From an uncultured Eubacteriales bacterium (lineage in GTDB: Bacteria; Bacillota; Clostridia; Oscillospirales; Acutalibacteraceae), in contig ONFG01000001.1 of NCBI GenBank assembly GCA_900317025.1, positions 1 through 64,000 of the forward strand: a DNA stretch of 64,000 nt. Reading direction: 5' to 3'. The notes below the pieces were generated by a model, which had not been told where the DNA came from, did no database searches, and was given only the letters and a program-made list of their open reading frames with translations. Made by a program: the position numbers and the translations under genes. Of the stretch, positions 1 to 7,655 are shown in pieces. How positions within the stretch are numbered: the first letter of the stretch is position 1; every line of letters starts with the position of its first letter.

Positions 1-818
1 ACTTCAAGCACCACATAGCACCGCAGATTGATATTGAAAAACAGCATATCTACGAAGTTTTCCGTTTCACCGATCTCCAGACGGTACTCTCTGCCAACAA
101 AAGAGAAACCACTGCCGAGTTCAAGCAGAAACCTTGTGATATTATCCATAAGAGCGTCTTTCAGCTCTTTCTCATTGTATTTCTCCGTCAGCGTGAGAAA
201 ATCGAAATTATACGGGTCTTTTGTGATTGCCTGTGCAAGATCGCTCTGCACCGCAGGGAGCGTGGTCTGAAAATTGGTGATCGCCTTGCCCTGCCTGTCA
301 TACAGATCGGTGTCAAGGAAATTCAGCAGCACCGCCCTCGACCAGTTATTTTCAATGACCTTATTCACATAGAACAGGGCTTTTTGCTGTTCGCCTCGGC
401 ACTTGTCGATGATTACCTTATGGTGTCCCCACGGTATTAGAAAAATGTTTTTATAGTCATCAGAATTTGCGACAAGCTGGGGCAGATTCTCATTTTCAAA
501 ATCCGCCCCAAGTTGGGGCAGATTTTCTGTCAGCGGATATAGCTCATAGAATCGCCACATATAACGCAGATTCGTTTCGGAAAATGAGCTTGAATCAGGG
601 AATATTGCTTTCAGGTCGGAGCTGAGTTTTTTATAAAAACCCGAACCGTACTTTGCTGTAAGCTCCATCTGAGAAATATCTCTGCCGATAGACCAGTAGA
701 ATTGCAGCATTTCGCTGTTGACACGTACAGCCGCTTTGATCTGCGAACTTCTGAACCTGTCGGAAAGCTCGCTGAGCCATTTTTTGTAATTATCATCAAT
801 AGGTACGATGTTATTCAT
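1..818 (-). CDS. YhcG/DUF1016-type PD-(D/E)XK nuclease-domain protein, 3' end beyond the window
   Basis: The frame is open from an ATG at 818 to the window edge (272 codons). The protein begins MNNIVPIDDNYKKWLSELSD, has the helical N-terminal region of DUF1016/YhcG proteins (QFYWSIGRDI, YGSGFYKKLSSDLK, NLRYMWRFYELY, LIPWGHH), and ends in a nuclease-like strand pair, FVDMLFFNINLRCYVVLEV, where the PD-(D/E)XK Asp and Glu fall; the Lys lies off the edge. Members of this family are often found beside type I restriction genes or phage-defence genes. The start is one base after the hsdM stop, so the two are probably co-transcribed. An in-frame near-duplication of twelve codons (ENLPQL occurs twice) lies at about 473-527. 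The substrate is unknown. The family call is firm; nuclease activity is inferred. Confidence 0.87.
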   Translation of the reverse strand, partial: MNNIVPIDDNYKKWLSELSDRFRSSQIKAAVRVNSEMLQFYWSIGRDISQMELTAKYGSGFYKKLSSDLKAIFPDSSSFSETNLRYMWRFYELYPLTENLPQLGADFENENLPQLVANSDDYKNIFLIPWGHHKVIIDKCRGEQQKALFYVNKVIENNWSRAVLLNFLDTDLYDRQGKAITNFQTTLPAVQSDLAQAITKDPYNFDFLTLTEKYNEKELKDALMDNITRFLLELGSGFSFVGREYRLEIGETENFVDMLFFNINLRCYVVLE

Positions 819-819
819 G

Positions 820-2250
820 TTATTCCTCGATCTCCTCAATAATGCGGTCAATCTCCGCTCTCAGCACATCTTCACGCTTAACAATCTCAGCGATCTCCGC
901 ATTCAGCACCGCAATGTCGATAACCTCTCTTGTGTCCTCCTGCTCAACATATGTAGATACGGAAAGATTGTAGTCGTTCTCGGCAATTTCCGTATTCGGC
1001 ACAAGGAGGCAGAAGTATTCGCTGTCCGTGCGCTCGGTGAACGCTGCTACAATCTTCGAGATATTATCTTCGGTCAGCTTGTTGTTATTCGTGACCTTGA
1101 CGCACTCCTTTGAAGCGTCAATGAAAAGCGTGCTGTTTTGTGCCTTGTTCTTTTTCAGCACCATAATGCACGTTGCGATAGATGTGCCGTAGAAAAGATT
1201 GTCGGGGAGCTGAATAATAAAAGCGAGGTCAGCCTTTGATTTAGGAGCAAGCACACCCGCCGGAGAAAAACGGGGATCGTTTATCAGAAGCGGATTTGCA
1301 TCGCCCTCCCATTTGATCGAGTACGGGGGATTTGATACGATGACCTCAAAAGGCTCATCGTCCCAATGCTGCGGCTCGGTCAGTGTGTCCTCGTGAGCGA
1401 TATTGAATTTATCATAATCAATATCGTGCAAAAACATATTGATACGGCAGAGATTATATGTTGTGATATTGATCTCCTGTCCGAAAAAGCCTTGACGCAC
1501 TTTATCTTTTCCAAGTATTTTGGCAGCTTTAAGCAACAGAGAACCGGAGCCGCAAGCCGGATCATAGACCTTGTTGACTTCTGTTTTGCCCGCCGTTGCA
1601 AGACGTGTCAGCAGCTCGGAAACCTCCTGCGGAGTGTAATACTCACCGCCTGACTTGCCTGCATTGGAAGCATACATACCCATAAGGTACTCATAGGCAT
1701 CACCGAAAGCGTCAATGGTGTTCTCGCGATAATCGCCCAACTGCATAGAAGCAACACCGTTCATCAGCTTAACAAGGCGTTCGTTACGTTTTGGTACCGT
1801 TGCGCCGAGCTTGTTGCTGTTTACATCGAAATCATCGAACAGTCCTTTGAAGTCGTCCTCGCTCGCGCAGCCCTGCGCCGATCCCTCAATACTGTGGAAG
1901 ATACCCTCAAGCGTTTCGTTTAGGTTCTCGTCATTTTCGGCTCTTTGCAGAACATTACAAAAAAGCTGTGACGGAAGGATAAAGAAACCTTTAGTCAGCA
2001 CCATATCCTCACGCGCTGTTTCAGCATCATCATCAGAGAGTTTTGTATAATCAAAATCGGGATCACCTGCTTCAATTTCTCCTGCATTGATATAGTTTGT
2101 CAGATTCTCGGAAATATAACGGTAAAACAACATTACAAGAACATAATTCTTGAAGTCCCAGCCGTCAACGCTGCCGCGCAAGTCGTTAGCGATACCCCAA
2201 ATTGTGCGATGCAGCTCCGCACGTTCCTGCTCTTTCTTATTATCTATCAT
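820..2250 (-). CDS. hsdM: Type I restriction-modification DNA methyltransferase subunit, probable internal deletion
   Basis: HsdM proteins methylate adenine with AdoMet and work with an HsdS specificity subunit. The protein has the N-terminal HsdM helical domain (LHRTIWGIANDLRGSVDGWD), the GEYYTPQEVSELL region, AdoMet motif I (DPACGSGSLLLK) and catalytic motif IV (SNPPYSIKW). It is 476 residues, whereas relatives are near 520. The shortfall is at one point: SKADLAFI runs straight into IQLPDNLFYGTSIATCI, while relatives carry about 45 residues there (a helix, the beta strand with the FPHG/FPG turn and the RGxAExxIR helix). The junction is near residue 345 (about position 1215) and stays in frame. 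The loss removes part of the Rossmann core, so activity is doubtful. No hsdS or hsdR is visible; they may lie to the left. Confidence 0.9.
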   Translation of the reverse strand: MIDNKKEQERAELHRTIWGIANDLRGSVDGWDFKNYVLVMLFYRYISENLTNYINAGEIEAGDPDFDYTKLSDDDAETAREDMVLTKGFFILPSQLFCNVLQRAENDENLNETLEGIFHSIEGSAQGCASEDDFKGLFDDFDVNSNKLGATVPKRNERLVKLMNGVASMQLGDYRENTIDAFGDAYEYLMGMYASNAGKSGGEYYTPQEVSELLTRLATAGKTEVNKVYDPACGSGSLLLKAAKILGKDKVRQGFFGQEINITTYNLCRINMFLHDIDYDKFNIAHEDTLTEPQHWDDEPFEVIVSNPPYSIKWEGDANPLLINDPRFSPAGVLAPKSKADLAFIIQLPDNLFYGTSIATCIMVLKKNKAQNSTLFIDASKECVKVTNNNKLTEDNISKIVAAFTERTDSEYFCLLVPNTEIAENDYNLSVSTYVEQEDTREVIDIAVLNAEIAEIVKREDVLRAEIDRIIEEIEE

Positions 2251-2303
2251 AAGTATCTACCAACTTTTAAATTGTATATAAATATACATTAATAACAAAT
2301 ATT

Positions 2304-2332
2304 ATTATACCACAATTTGTATAAATAGTCAA
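2304..2332 (-). promoter_or_regulatory. Sigma-A promoter for hsdM
   Basis: On the minus strand a TTGACT -35 box (2332-2327) and a perfect TATAAT -10 box (2309-2304) are separated by 17 bases, about 50 bases upstream of the hsdM start. It would drive hsdM and the YhcG-like gene. Confidence 0.75.
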
Positions 2333-2393
2333 TTTATGATTTTTTCTTATGATTGCATATATGCCCAATTGTACACCACTGGTGTCCATTTCA

Positions 2394-2867
2394 TCACCGA
2401 AACAAATTAACCGCTTCAATACCTTTTCTCTGCGCCATTCGCACTGTCTGCCCGGTGCCGGAGCGTGTATTATTCGGATCGTAATAACAAAAACATATAT
2501 CAGCGTATTCTACCAATCGAGAGTTGCGTATTCTCATACAGTCATTTGTGTAATGAGGGCATACGATTTCAGTTGTGTTAGTTGCTGAAATGATATCAGA
2601 TAACTGCCGCCGATCTGAATCTGACCAATACTTGCTCTGTTCCTCCATGGGACAGGGCAGCACCAAATGCAGCTTAATCAACGGGTATTTTTTCCGAAGT
2701 CTGAGTACGGTTAAGGCTGCGATCGTATCAAAACCAATAGCGCCTCCGATATAAAAATCCGTTAGCCCGGCAGTAATGCTTCTTTCAATAACATCATATA
2801 ACCTTCGAGAAAGAATAGAGCTATCTTCCTGCAATTCTCGGTGTCCGGTAAAACAAGCTGATCTCAT
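2394..2867 (-). CDS. SLOG-family (DUF1273/YpsA-like) nucleotide-binding-fold protein
   Basis: This 157-residue protein opens with CFTGHRE, then has FYIGGAIGFDTIAA, a YPLIKLHLVLPCPMEEQSKYW stretch split by the usual loop, RIRNSRLVEYADICFCYY, and a glycine-rich GTGQTVRMA near the end. This order is typical of SLOG/DUF1273 proteins of Clostridia and their mobile elements, a Rossmann-like fold thought to bind nucleotide-derived ligands. It is divergent from the XRE-family regulator at 2967, with a palindrome between them, which suggests shared control. The biochemical role is not established for this subgroup. Confidence 0.82.
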   Translation of the reverse strand: MRSACFTGHRELQEDSSILSRRLYDVIERSITAGLTDFYIGGAIGFDTIAALTVLRLRKKYPLIKLHLVLPCPMEEQSKYWSDSDRRQLSDIISATNTTEIVCPHYTNDCMRIRNSRLVEYADICFCYYDPNNTRSGTGQTVRMAQRKGIEAVNLFR

Positions 2868-2905
2868 ACCAATATCATCTCCATGATTTCTCTTGATACT
2901 ATTAT

Positions 2906-2940
2906 ATCGTGTAAATCCGATATTTTCAATGTTACACGAT
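2906..2940. promoter_or_regulatory. Inverted repeat between SLOG and XRE genes, candidate operator
   Basis: ATCGTGTAA (2906-2914) and TTACACGAT (2932-2940) are perfect 9-base arms separated by 17 bases. They lie in the 99-bp divergent intergenic region next to a helix-turn-helix gene, the usual position of an autoregulatory operator. Binding by the XRE protein is inferred. Confidence 0.55.
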
Positions 2941-2966
2941 TAATATTTTCTAAAAATGGGATTATA

Positions 2967-3329
2967 ATGAAAAGAGTAAATGATGATTGGAATGATATAG
3001 TGAGTGAGATTGATGTAAATGCAATAGCTATCGGGAAAAGAATAGCCGAATGTCGAAAAAACTTAGGTCTAACACAAGAGGAACTTGCAGAAAAAGGAGA
3101 TTTAACCACACAGTTTGTTTCCTATGCAGAGTCAGGGAAAAGAGTTATTCGATCCGAGAATCTATTAAAACTGTCTCGCGCACTTGAGGTAAGTGCCGAT
3201 TATCTTTTAACCGGCGAGATCATTGATAAAGATATGTTTATAATGTCGGAAAAGCTATCAAAGCTTACTCCAAAGCAATTCAGATTTATCGAATCAATAG
3301 TAGATAAATGCTCGGAAGTGTTCGGGTAA
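2967..3329 (+). CDS. XRE-family helix-turn-helix transcriptional regulator
   Basis: The 120-residue protein has a Cro/C1-type HTH at about residues 20-77: IGKRIAECRKNLGLTQEELA, then TTQFVSYAESGKRVIRSENL and LSRALEVSADYLLTGE. A C-terminal helical segment of about 35 residues follows. An upstream in-frame ATG at 2883 would add 28 residues without HTH similarity and would run through the palindrome, so the ATG at 2967 is preferred, although its ribosome binding site is weak. It probably regulates itself and the divergent SLOG gene. Confidence 0.85.
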   Translation: MKRVNDDWNDIVSEIDVNAIAIGKRIAECRKNLGLTQEELAEKGDLTTQFVSYAESGKRVIRSENLLKLSRALEVSADYLLTGEIIDKDMFIMSEKLSKLTPKQFRFIESIVDKCSEVFG

Positions 3330-3395
3330 TATCAATACTTATCACAGCTTATTCCTAATATATCGACGTTTTGATATATGTTTTATATGGAGAGA

Positions 3396-3433
3396 AGAGG
3401 GCATACCTGTATGGGTAACTGCCCTCTTTTTTC
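3396..3433 (+). terminator. Rho-independent terminator of the XRE gene
   Basis: AGAGGGCA (3396-3403) pairs with TGCCCTCT (3420-3427), with further pairing inside the loop (TACC/GGTA), and six T residues follow. It lies 66 bases after the XRE stop. Confidence 0.85.
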
Positions 3434-3443
3434 GTCCAAAAAC

Positions 3444-3483
3444 AAAAAAAGACGTTAATACGAGAATCTCGCTCTAACGTCTT
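3444..3483 (-). terminator. Minus-strand hairpin with T-run
   Basis: AGACGTTA (3450-3457) pairs with TAACGTCT (3475-3482), with an inner CGAG/CTCG pair. On the minus strand a run of seven T follows. It would end leftward transcription coming from the noncoding region or tRNA genes to its right. Confidence 0.7.
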
Positions 3484-3511
3484 GACAAAGGTATATGATT
3501 TGTAGTATTAT
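3482..3511 (+). promoter_or_regulatory. Rightward sigma-A-like promoter into the noncoding region
   Basis: TTGACA (3482-3487) and TATTAT (3506-3511) are separated by 18 bases. No coding sequence follows; transcription would enter the hairpin-rich stretch to its right. The -35 box overlaps the base of the minus-strand terminator hairpin. Confidence 0.55.
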
Positions 3512-3517
3512 GATAAA

Positions 3518-3845
3518 TGGAGTTTTAGCCCATAAAGAAAAGCGGCTGCCCACCAGCCGCTTTCTTCGAGTTAAACTCTATTAAAACTGAATAGACATCA
3601 CAAGAGAGAGCATACAACACTCACCGATAACAGTTACGCCACGACCTTAACGCTGCGTTAAGCCTTTCAAGGAAAGCGAGCCAACCGCCTCGAACTTCGG
3701 TTGCTACCTTCGGTGAACGGTAAGATAGGGCAAAAGCCTATCTGTCAAATACGCGGCGAGTAATTAAAAGAGTCGAAAGGCACTGTCAGGCGCAGGATAA
3801 CGTATCTCTGGTGATCTCCAGTCTGATGAACCGGAATCAATGACA
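3518..3845. ncRNA. Hairpin-dense noncoding stretch, candidate structured RNA, strand undecided
   Basis: No credible reading frame lies here. The stretch has a closing helix AGTTTTA/TAAAACT (about 3522-3588) around a 10-bp GC-rich hairpin (3539-3563) and GAGTT/AACTC; CTTAAC/GTTAAG (3646-3662); CTTTC/GAAAG; AGATAGG/CCTATCT (3723-3743); and CTGG/CCAG near 3809. I did not recognise RNase P, tmRNA, SRP or 6S RNA signatures. A rightward promoter lies at 3482-3511. The 3539-3563 hairpin also has a T-rich tail on the minus strand, which would suit a leftward transcript of about 300 nt ending near 3533. Either strand is possible. Confidence 0.4.
3533..3563 (-). terminator. Minus-strand terminator-like hairpin within the noncoding stretch
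   Basis: AAAGCGGCTG (3539-3548) and CAGCCGCTTT (3554-3563) form a perfect 10-bp stem around a CCCAC loop. On the minus strand TTTTCTTT follows, a plausible termination tail. On the plus strand the tail (CTTC) is poor. Confidence 0.55.
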
Positions 3846-3846
3846 T

Positions 3847-3925
3847 AAAAAAAGCTATCAAGTCATCGAAATCAAAAGATAGTACACAAAGCTATGTTAC
3901 CTTGCGATAACACAGCCTTTGTACA
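3847..3925 (-). terminator. Long trailer hairpin and weak terminator after tRNA-Arg
   Basis: Starting about four bases after the tRNA-Arg CCA end, minus-strand sequence folds into a hairpin of about 16 pairs (arms around 3888-3901 and 3910-3923, ACAAAG with CTTTGT and TGTTA with TAACA). A short CTATC/GATAG stem (3855-3859, 3878-3882) followed by seven T on the minus strand comes next. Together they probably end the tRNA transcript. Confidence 0.55.
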
Positions 3926-3927
3926 TT

Positions 3928-4004
3928 TGGCGCGCCAAAAGGGACTCGAACCCCTGACCTACTGCTTAGAAGGCAGTTGCTCTATCCAGCTGAGCTATTG
4001 GCGC
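3928..4004 (-). tRNA. tRNA-Arg, anticodon TCT
   Basis: On the minus strand the acceptor arms GCGCCAA and TTGGCGC pair. The D-loop AGCTCAGCTGGATAGAGC, anticodon loop TTCTAAG and T-arm GGTTCGAGTCC are all in place. The terminal CCA is encoded (3930-3928). The anticodon TCT reads AGA/AGG arginine codons. Confidence 0.95.
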
Positions 4005-4028
4005 AGTTTTAACTCTCTGAGGAGTTAC

Positions 4029-4102
4029 TGGAGCAGATGATGGGAGTCGAACCCACACGGTCAGCTTGGAAGGCTGAAGTTCTACCGCTAAACTACATCT
4101 GC
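4029..4102 (-). tRNA. tRNA-Gly, anticodon TCC
   Basis: On the minus strand the acceptor arms GCAGATG and CATCTGC pair, and the anticodon loop TTCCAAG and T-arm GGTTCGACTCC are present. The CCA end is encoded (4031-4029). It lies 24 bases upstream of tRNA-Arg and shares its promoter. Confidence 0.95.
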
Positions 4103-4123
4103 GTTTGTCCTGCAACGTTGTTT

Positions 4124-4152
4124 ATTATAACACCTCGGCCGAGTTTTGTCAA
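4124..4152 (-). promoter_or_regulatory. Consensus sigma-A promoter for the tRNA-Gly/tRNA-Arg unit
   Basis: TTGACA (4152-4147), 17 bases, then TATAAT (4129-4124) is a perfect consensus, 22 bases upstream of tRNA-Gly. The spacer contains the 10-bp palindrome CTCGGCCGAG (4134-4143). Confidence 0.9.
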
Positions 4153-4253
4153 TACTTTTTTTGAATTTTTGTTTCGGGGAATAAAACAGCGGGGTGCGCC
4201 TCGGTGAGGTCTGTTATAAAGACCGGTTGCCGCAGGCTTGCCCCGCCAATGAT

Positions 4254-5555
4254 CTATTTTATGATATGGTAGATAAGCGGTAGCTGATCGATGTTCATGT
4301 CGGAGTACCTTATCGCTTGGTTAAAGACCGGTACGGCATCGTGGAAGTAATGGTCATCGTTGGCGTAGAGGGTTGCGATGATCTGCCCCGGCTCGACGTA
4401 GTCACCCGTCTTCTTGTGGATAATGATGCCGGCGGCGTGGTCGATCTCGTCTTCCTTTACTTCTCTGCCGGCGCCAAGCTTCATGCTTGCGTCGCCGATG
4501 AGATGCGTGTCCATAAAGGCGATATAGCCGATCTGCTTCGCCCTGACGTCGCAGCGGTAGCGCGCCCTTTCAAAGAGAGATGTATCGTCAAGGTAAGCCG
4601 TGTTGCCGCCCTGAGCTTTGACTATCTGCTTGAATTTCTTGAACGCGGTGCCGTTTTCCACCGCCTCCTCCGAAAGTCTGCGGCACTCCGCAAGAGGAAG
4701 CCCGCTCGCAAGGTGAGCCATGTGGGCCGTAAGCTCGATCGAGATGTCGTAGAGCGGACCTTTGCTCTCGCCCTTGAGCACCTTTACGGCTTCGATGACC
4801 TCGAGCGTATTGCCAACGGCGTTTCCGAGCGGAACGTCCATGTTCGTCAGCACGGCAGCAGTCTTCTTCCCTGCCGATTTGCCTATCTTGACCATCTCAC
4901 TCGCAAGCGACATCGCGTCGCCCGGGTCCTTCATGAGCGCGCCGCTGCCGAATTTTACGTCGAGCAGTATGCAGTCGCTCGCACACGCCAACTTCTTGCT
5001 CATGATGCTCGAAGCGATCAGCGGAAGCGACTCTACCGTCGCCGTAACATCGCGCAGGTCGTATATCTTCTTGTCTGCGGGAGCAATATCCTCGCTGTGA
5101 CCTATCATGCAGGCGCCGACCTTGTTTACGAGCTTTACAAGCTCCTTGTGAGTAAGTTCCGACTGAAAGCCCGGTATCGACTCCAGCTTGTCAACGGTGC
5201 CGCCCGTGTGACCCAAGCCTCTGCCGCTCATTTTTACGACCTTACAGCCAATAGCCGCGGCGATCGGCACAACGATCATTGTCGTTTTGTCGCCTACGCC
5301 TCCGGTAGAGTGCTTATCGACGGTCGGCCCCTTTATGCCGGACAGATCCGCCGTAAAACCGCTGTCGCGCATGGCAAACGTGAAGTTGAGTATCTCGTTG
5401 TCGCTCATGCCGTTGAGATAGATCGCCATCAAAAGCGCCGCCGTCTGATAATCGGGGATCGTACCGTTGGTACAGCCCTCCGTAAAAAATTCTATTTCAC
5501 TCTGTGTAAGCTCCCAGCCGTCGCGCTTGTGAGCTATTATATCGTACATTCTCAT
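4254..5555 (-). CDS. pdp: Pyrimidine-nucleoside phosphorylase
   Basis: The enzyme splits uridine and thymidine/deoxyuridine with phosphate into base and (deoxy)ribose-1-phosphate in pyrimidine salvage. The 433-residue protein has the family's N-terminal helical domain (MRMYDIIAHKRDGWELT), the phosphate/substrate signature KHSTGGVGDKTT at about residue 81, MSGRGLGHTGGTVDKLES, LLDVKFGSGA, and a C-terminal PYNP domain (HKKTGDYVEPGQIIATLY). Length and start match B. subtilis Pdp and E. coli DeoA; an AGGGTG ribosome binding site precedes the ATG. It is monocistronic and divergent from pyk. Confidence 0.95.
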   Translation of the reverse strand: MRMYDIIAHKRDGWELTQSEIEFFTEGCTNGTIPDYQTAALLMAIYLNGMSDNEILNFTFAMRDSGFTADLSGIKGPTVDKHSTGGVGDKTTMIVVPIAAAIGCKVVKMSGRGLGHTGGTVDKLESIPGFQSELTHKELVKLVNKVGACMIGHSEDIAPADKKIYDLRDVTATVESLPLIASSIMSKKLACASDCILLDVKFGSGALMKDPGDAMSLASEMVKIGKSAGKKTAAVLTNMDVPLGNAVGNTLEVIEAVKVLKGESKGPLYDISIELTAHMAHLASGLPLAECRRLSEEAVENGTAFKKFKQIVKAQGGNTAYLDDTSLFERARYRCDVRAKQIGYIAFMDTHLIGDASMKLGAGREVKEDEIDHAAGIIIHKKTGDYVEPGQIIATLYANDDHYFHDAVPVFNQAIRYSDMNIDQLPLIYHIIK

Positions 5556-5665
5556 ATGACACCCTGAACTCTTTCCGCCGCATGACCTTTAAACCGAACA
5601 GCGCCGGGCGCCATCGGCTACTGCCGGTCTGCCGGCTAATAACCCCAAAAACGATCCATGCATAC

Positions 5666-5694
5666 ATTATATCAATAATCAACCAAAATTGCAA
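5666..5694 (-). promoter_or_regulatory. Promoter for pdp
   Basis: TTGCAA (5694-5689), a 17-base spacer and TATAAT (5671-5666) lie on the minus strand, giving a leader of about 100 bases before pdp. The leader contains short GC-rich inverted repeats (GCCGG/CCGGC). Confidence 0.7.
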
Positions 5695-5773
5695 CTGATA
5701 ATTAAGAATTAAAATAAAAATGACGAAATTTAAAATCTTTTCGGGGAATATACACTAAATCTACTCTAATGAC

Positions 5774-5802
5774 TTGATTATTTCAATGTATTATTGTACA
5801 AT
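5774..5802 (+). promoter_or_regulatory. Promoter for pyk
   Basis: TTGATT (5774-5779), 17 bases, then TACAAT (5797-5802). The pyk ATG is 40 bases downstream, after a GAGGTAA ribosome binding site. Confidence 0.7.
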
Positions 5803-5842
5803 AATTATAACATTACTTTGGATCAAAGTGAGGTAACATTTT

Positions 5843-7603
5843 ATGAGAAAAACTAAGATAATATGCACGCTCGGACCTGCGACCGATGACGAAAAGGTAC
5901 TTCGCAAGTTGATTCTGAGCGGAATGGACGTAGCCAGAGTCAACATGAGTCACGGCACCCACGAAGAGGCGAAGGTCCGCATCGACACCGTAAAGAAGCT
6001 TCGCGAGGAGCTTGATCTGCCGATCGCTATCCTTCTCGATACGAAAGGTCCCGAGATCAGGACAGGCAGCTTCAGCGCAGGCCCCGTAACGCTCGAGGAG
6101 GGGCAGGAATTCACTCTCACGACCGACGACATCGACGGCGACAGCAGCCGCTGCTCCGTTACCTTCAAGTCGCTGCCGCAGGAGCTGAAAAGCGGCGACA
6201 GAGTTCTGATCGACGATGGTCTTATCGAGCTTACGGTCGAGCGCTGCTCCGGCACGGACGTTGTTTGCCGCGTCGTTAACGCCGGCACGGTCTCGTCTCA
6301 CAAAGGTATCAATATCCCTAACGTAAAGCTTTCGCTGCCGTTCCTTTCGGACGCCGACAAGTCGGACATCGCGTTTGGCGTACAGGAGGACATCGACTTC
6401 ATTGCCGCGTCGTTCACACGCTCGGCAAACGACATCATGCTGCTTCGCAAGGAGCTTAAAAAGCTCGGCTGCAACAATATAAGGATATGCGCGAAGATCG
6501 AAAACCATGAGGGCATCGAGAACATCGACGAGATCATCAGAGTTTCAGACAGCATCATGGTAGCCCGAGGCGACCTCGGCGTTGAGATTCCGATCGAAGA
6601 GATCCCGATACTCCAGAAACAGATAATCCAGAAGGTCTACGAGGCGGGCAAACAGGCGATCACCGCAACGCAGATGCTCGACTCGATGATAAAGAATCCA
6701 CGCCCGACGAGAGCGGAGTCGACCGATGTTGCAAACGCCATCTACGACGGCACGAGCGCCATTATGCTCTCTGGCGAGACGGCAGCCGGCAAATACCCCG
6801 TTGAGGCAGTAAGGATGATGGCAAGGATCGCCGTCACAACGGAGAAGGACATCAACTACATCGAGAAGTTCAGAAAGAGAGACATCGTCGAGAGGACGGA
6901 CGTTACCTCCGCTATCTCCCACGCTACCTGCACGACGGCTCACGACCTCGGCGCGGTAGCTATCCTCACCGTTTCCAAGACGGGTACTACGGCGAGAATG
7001 ATATCGAAGTACCGCCCGGAATGCCCGATAATCTGCGGCACGACGGAGCCTAAGGTGCGCAGGCAGATGAACCTCTCCTGGGGCGTTACGCCGATCATCG
7101 TCGAGGAAAAGGACAACACCGACGAGCTGTTCGAGCACGTTGTTCACGTAGCGCTAGACAGGGGTCTCGTTAAAAACGGAGATCTCACCGTCATTACCGC
7201 GGGCGTGCCGCTCGGCATCTCCGGTACGACGAATCTGCTGAAGGTACACCTTGTAGGAAATGTACTCGTTACGGGCGAGCCTGTGAACGACCAGACCGTC
7301 TGCGGCAGGCTCTGCGTCTGCAAAAATGAGGACGAAGCGCTCAAGAACTACACCGACGGCGATATCCTCGTTATCCCGAAGACAACGAACGCGCTGCACC
7401 GCATAATCAGGACGGCGAAGGGCGTTATCGCGGAGGAAGAGGGCGTGAACAGCCACGCTGCCATCGTTTGCCTTGCTCTCGACAAGCCCGTGCTCGTAGG
7501 CGCGAGAAACGCGACCTCGATACTCAAAAGCGGAACGGTCGTTACGCTCGATGGCAACAGAGGCACGGTCTACAGCAACAATTCAAAGTCTATCGACGTA
7601 TAA
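5843..7603 (+). CDS. pyk: Pyruvate kinase with C-terminal PEP-utilizing domain
   Basis: Pyruvate kinase makes pyruvate and ATP from phosphoenolpyruvate and ADP in glycolysis. The 586-residue protein starts RKTKIICTLGPAT, has the beta-barrel with the active-site region ICAKIENHEGIENIDEI and MVARGDLGVEIP, then the ATQMLDSMI region, and the C-terminal allosteric domain to about residue 475. The last 90 residues (GDILVIPKTT through EEEGVNSHAAIVCLALDKP) are the extra PEP-utilizing mobile domain seen in Bacillus-type enzymes of about 585 residues. It is a single-gene unit with its own promoter and terminator. Confidence 0.96.
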   Translation: MRKTKIICTLGPATDDEKVLRKLILSGMDVARVNMSHGTHEEAKVRIDTVKKLREELDLPIAILLDTKGPEIRTGSFSAGPVTLEEGQEFTLTTDDIDGDSSRCSVTFKSLPQELKSGDRVLIDDGLIELTVERCSGTDVVCRVVNAGTVSSHKGINIPNVKLSLPFLSDADKSDIAFGVQEDIDFIAASFTRSANDIMLLRKELKKLGCNNIRICAKIENHEGIENIDEIIRVSDSIMVARGDLGVEIPIEEIPILQKQIIQKVYEAGKQAITATQMLDSMIKNPRPTRAESTDVANAIYDGTSAIMLSGETAAGKYPVEAVRMMARIAVTTEKDINYIEKFRKRDIVERTDVTSAISHATCTTAHDLGAVAILTVSKTGTTARMISKYRPECPIICGTTEPKVRRQMNLSWGVTPIIVEEKDNTDELFEHVVHVALDRGLVKNGDLTVITAGVPLGISGTTNLLKVHLVGNVLVTGEPVNDQTVCGRLCVCKNEDEALKNYTDGDILVIPKTTNALHRIIRTAKGVIAEEEGVNSHAAIVCLALDKPVLVGARNATSILKSGTVVTLDGNRGTVYSNNSKSIDV

Positions 7604-7613
7604 GAACAAAGCG

Positions 7614-7655
7614 GCTCCCGGCATCTTTTGAAATGCCGGGAGCATTTGTTTTTTA
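7614..7655 (+). terminator. Rho-independent terminator of pyk
   Basis: GCTCCCGGCAT pairs with ATGCCGGGAGC across an 8-base loop, followed by ATTTGTTTTTTA. Confidence 0.9.

Noticed and set aside
3518..3845. Group II intron, RNase P RNA or tmRNA in the noncoding stretch
   Set aside because: I could not find domain V, the RNase P core GAGGAAAGTCC, or a tRNA-like tmRNA end on either strand.
4317..5567. 416-codon frame on the plus strand opposite pdp
   Set aside because: It is an antisense shadow: pdp is unmistakable, and the frame is rich in Arg/His/Val typical of reversed coding DNA.
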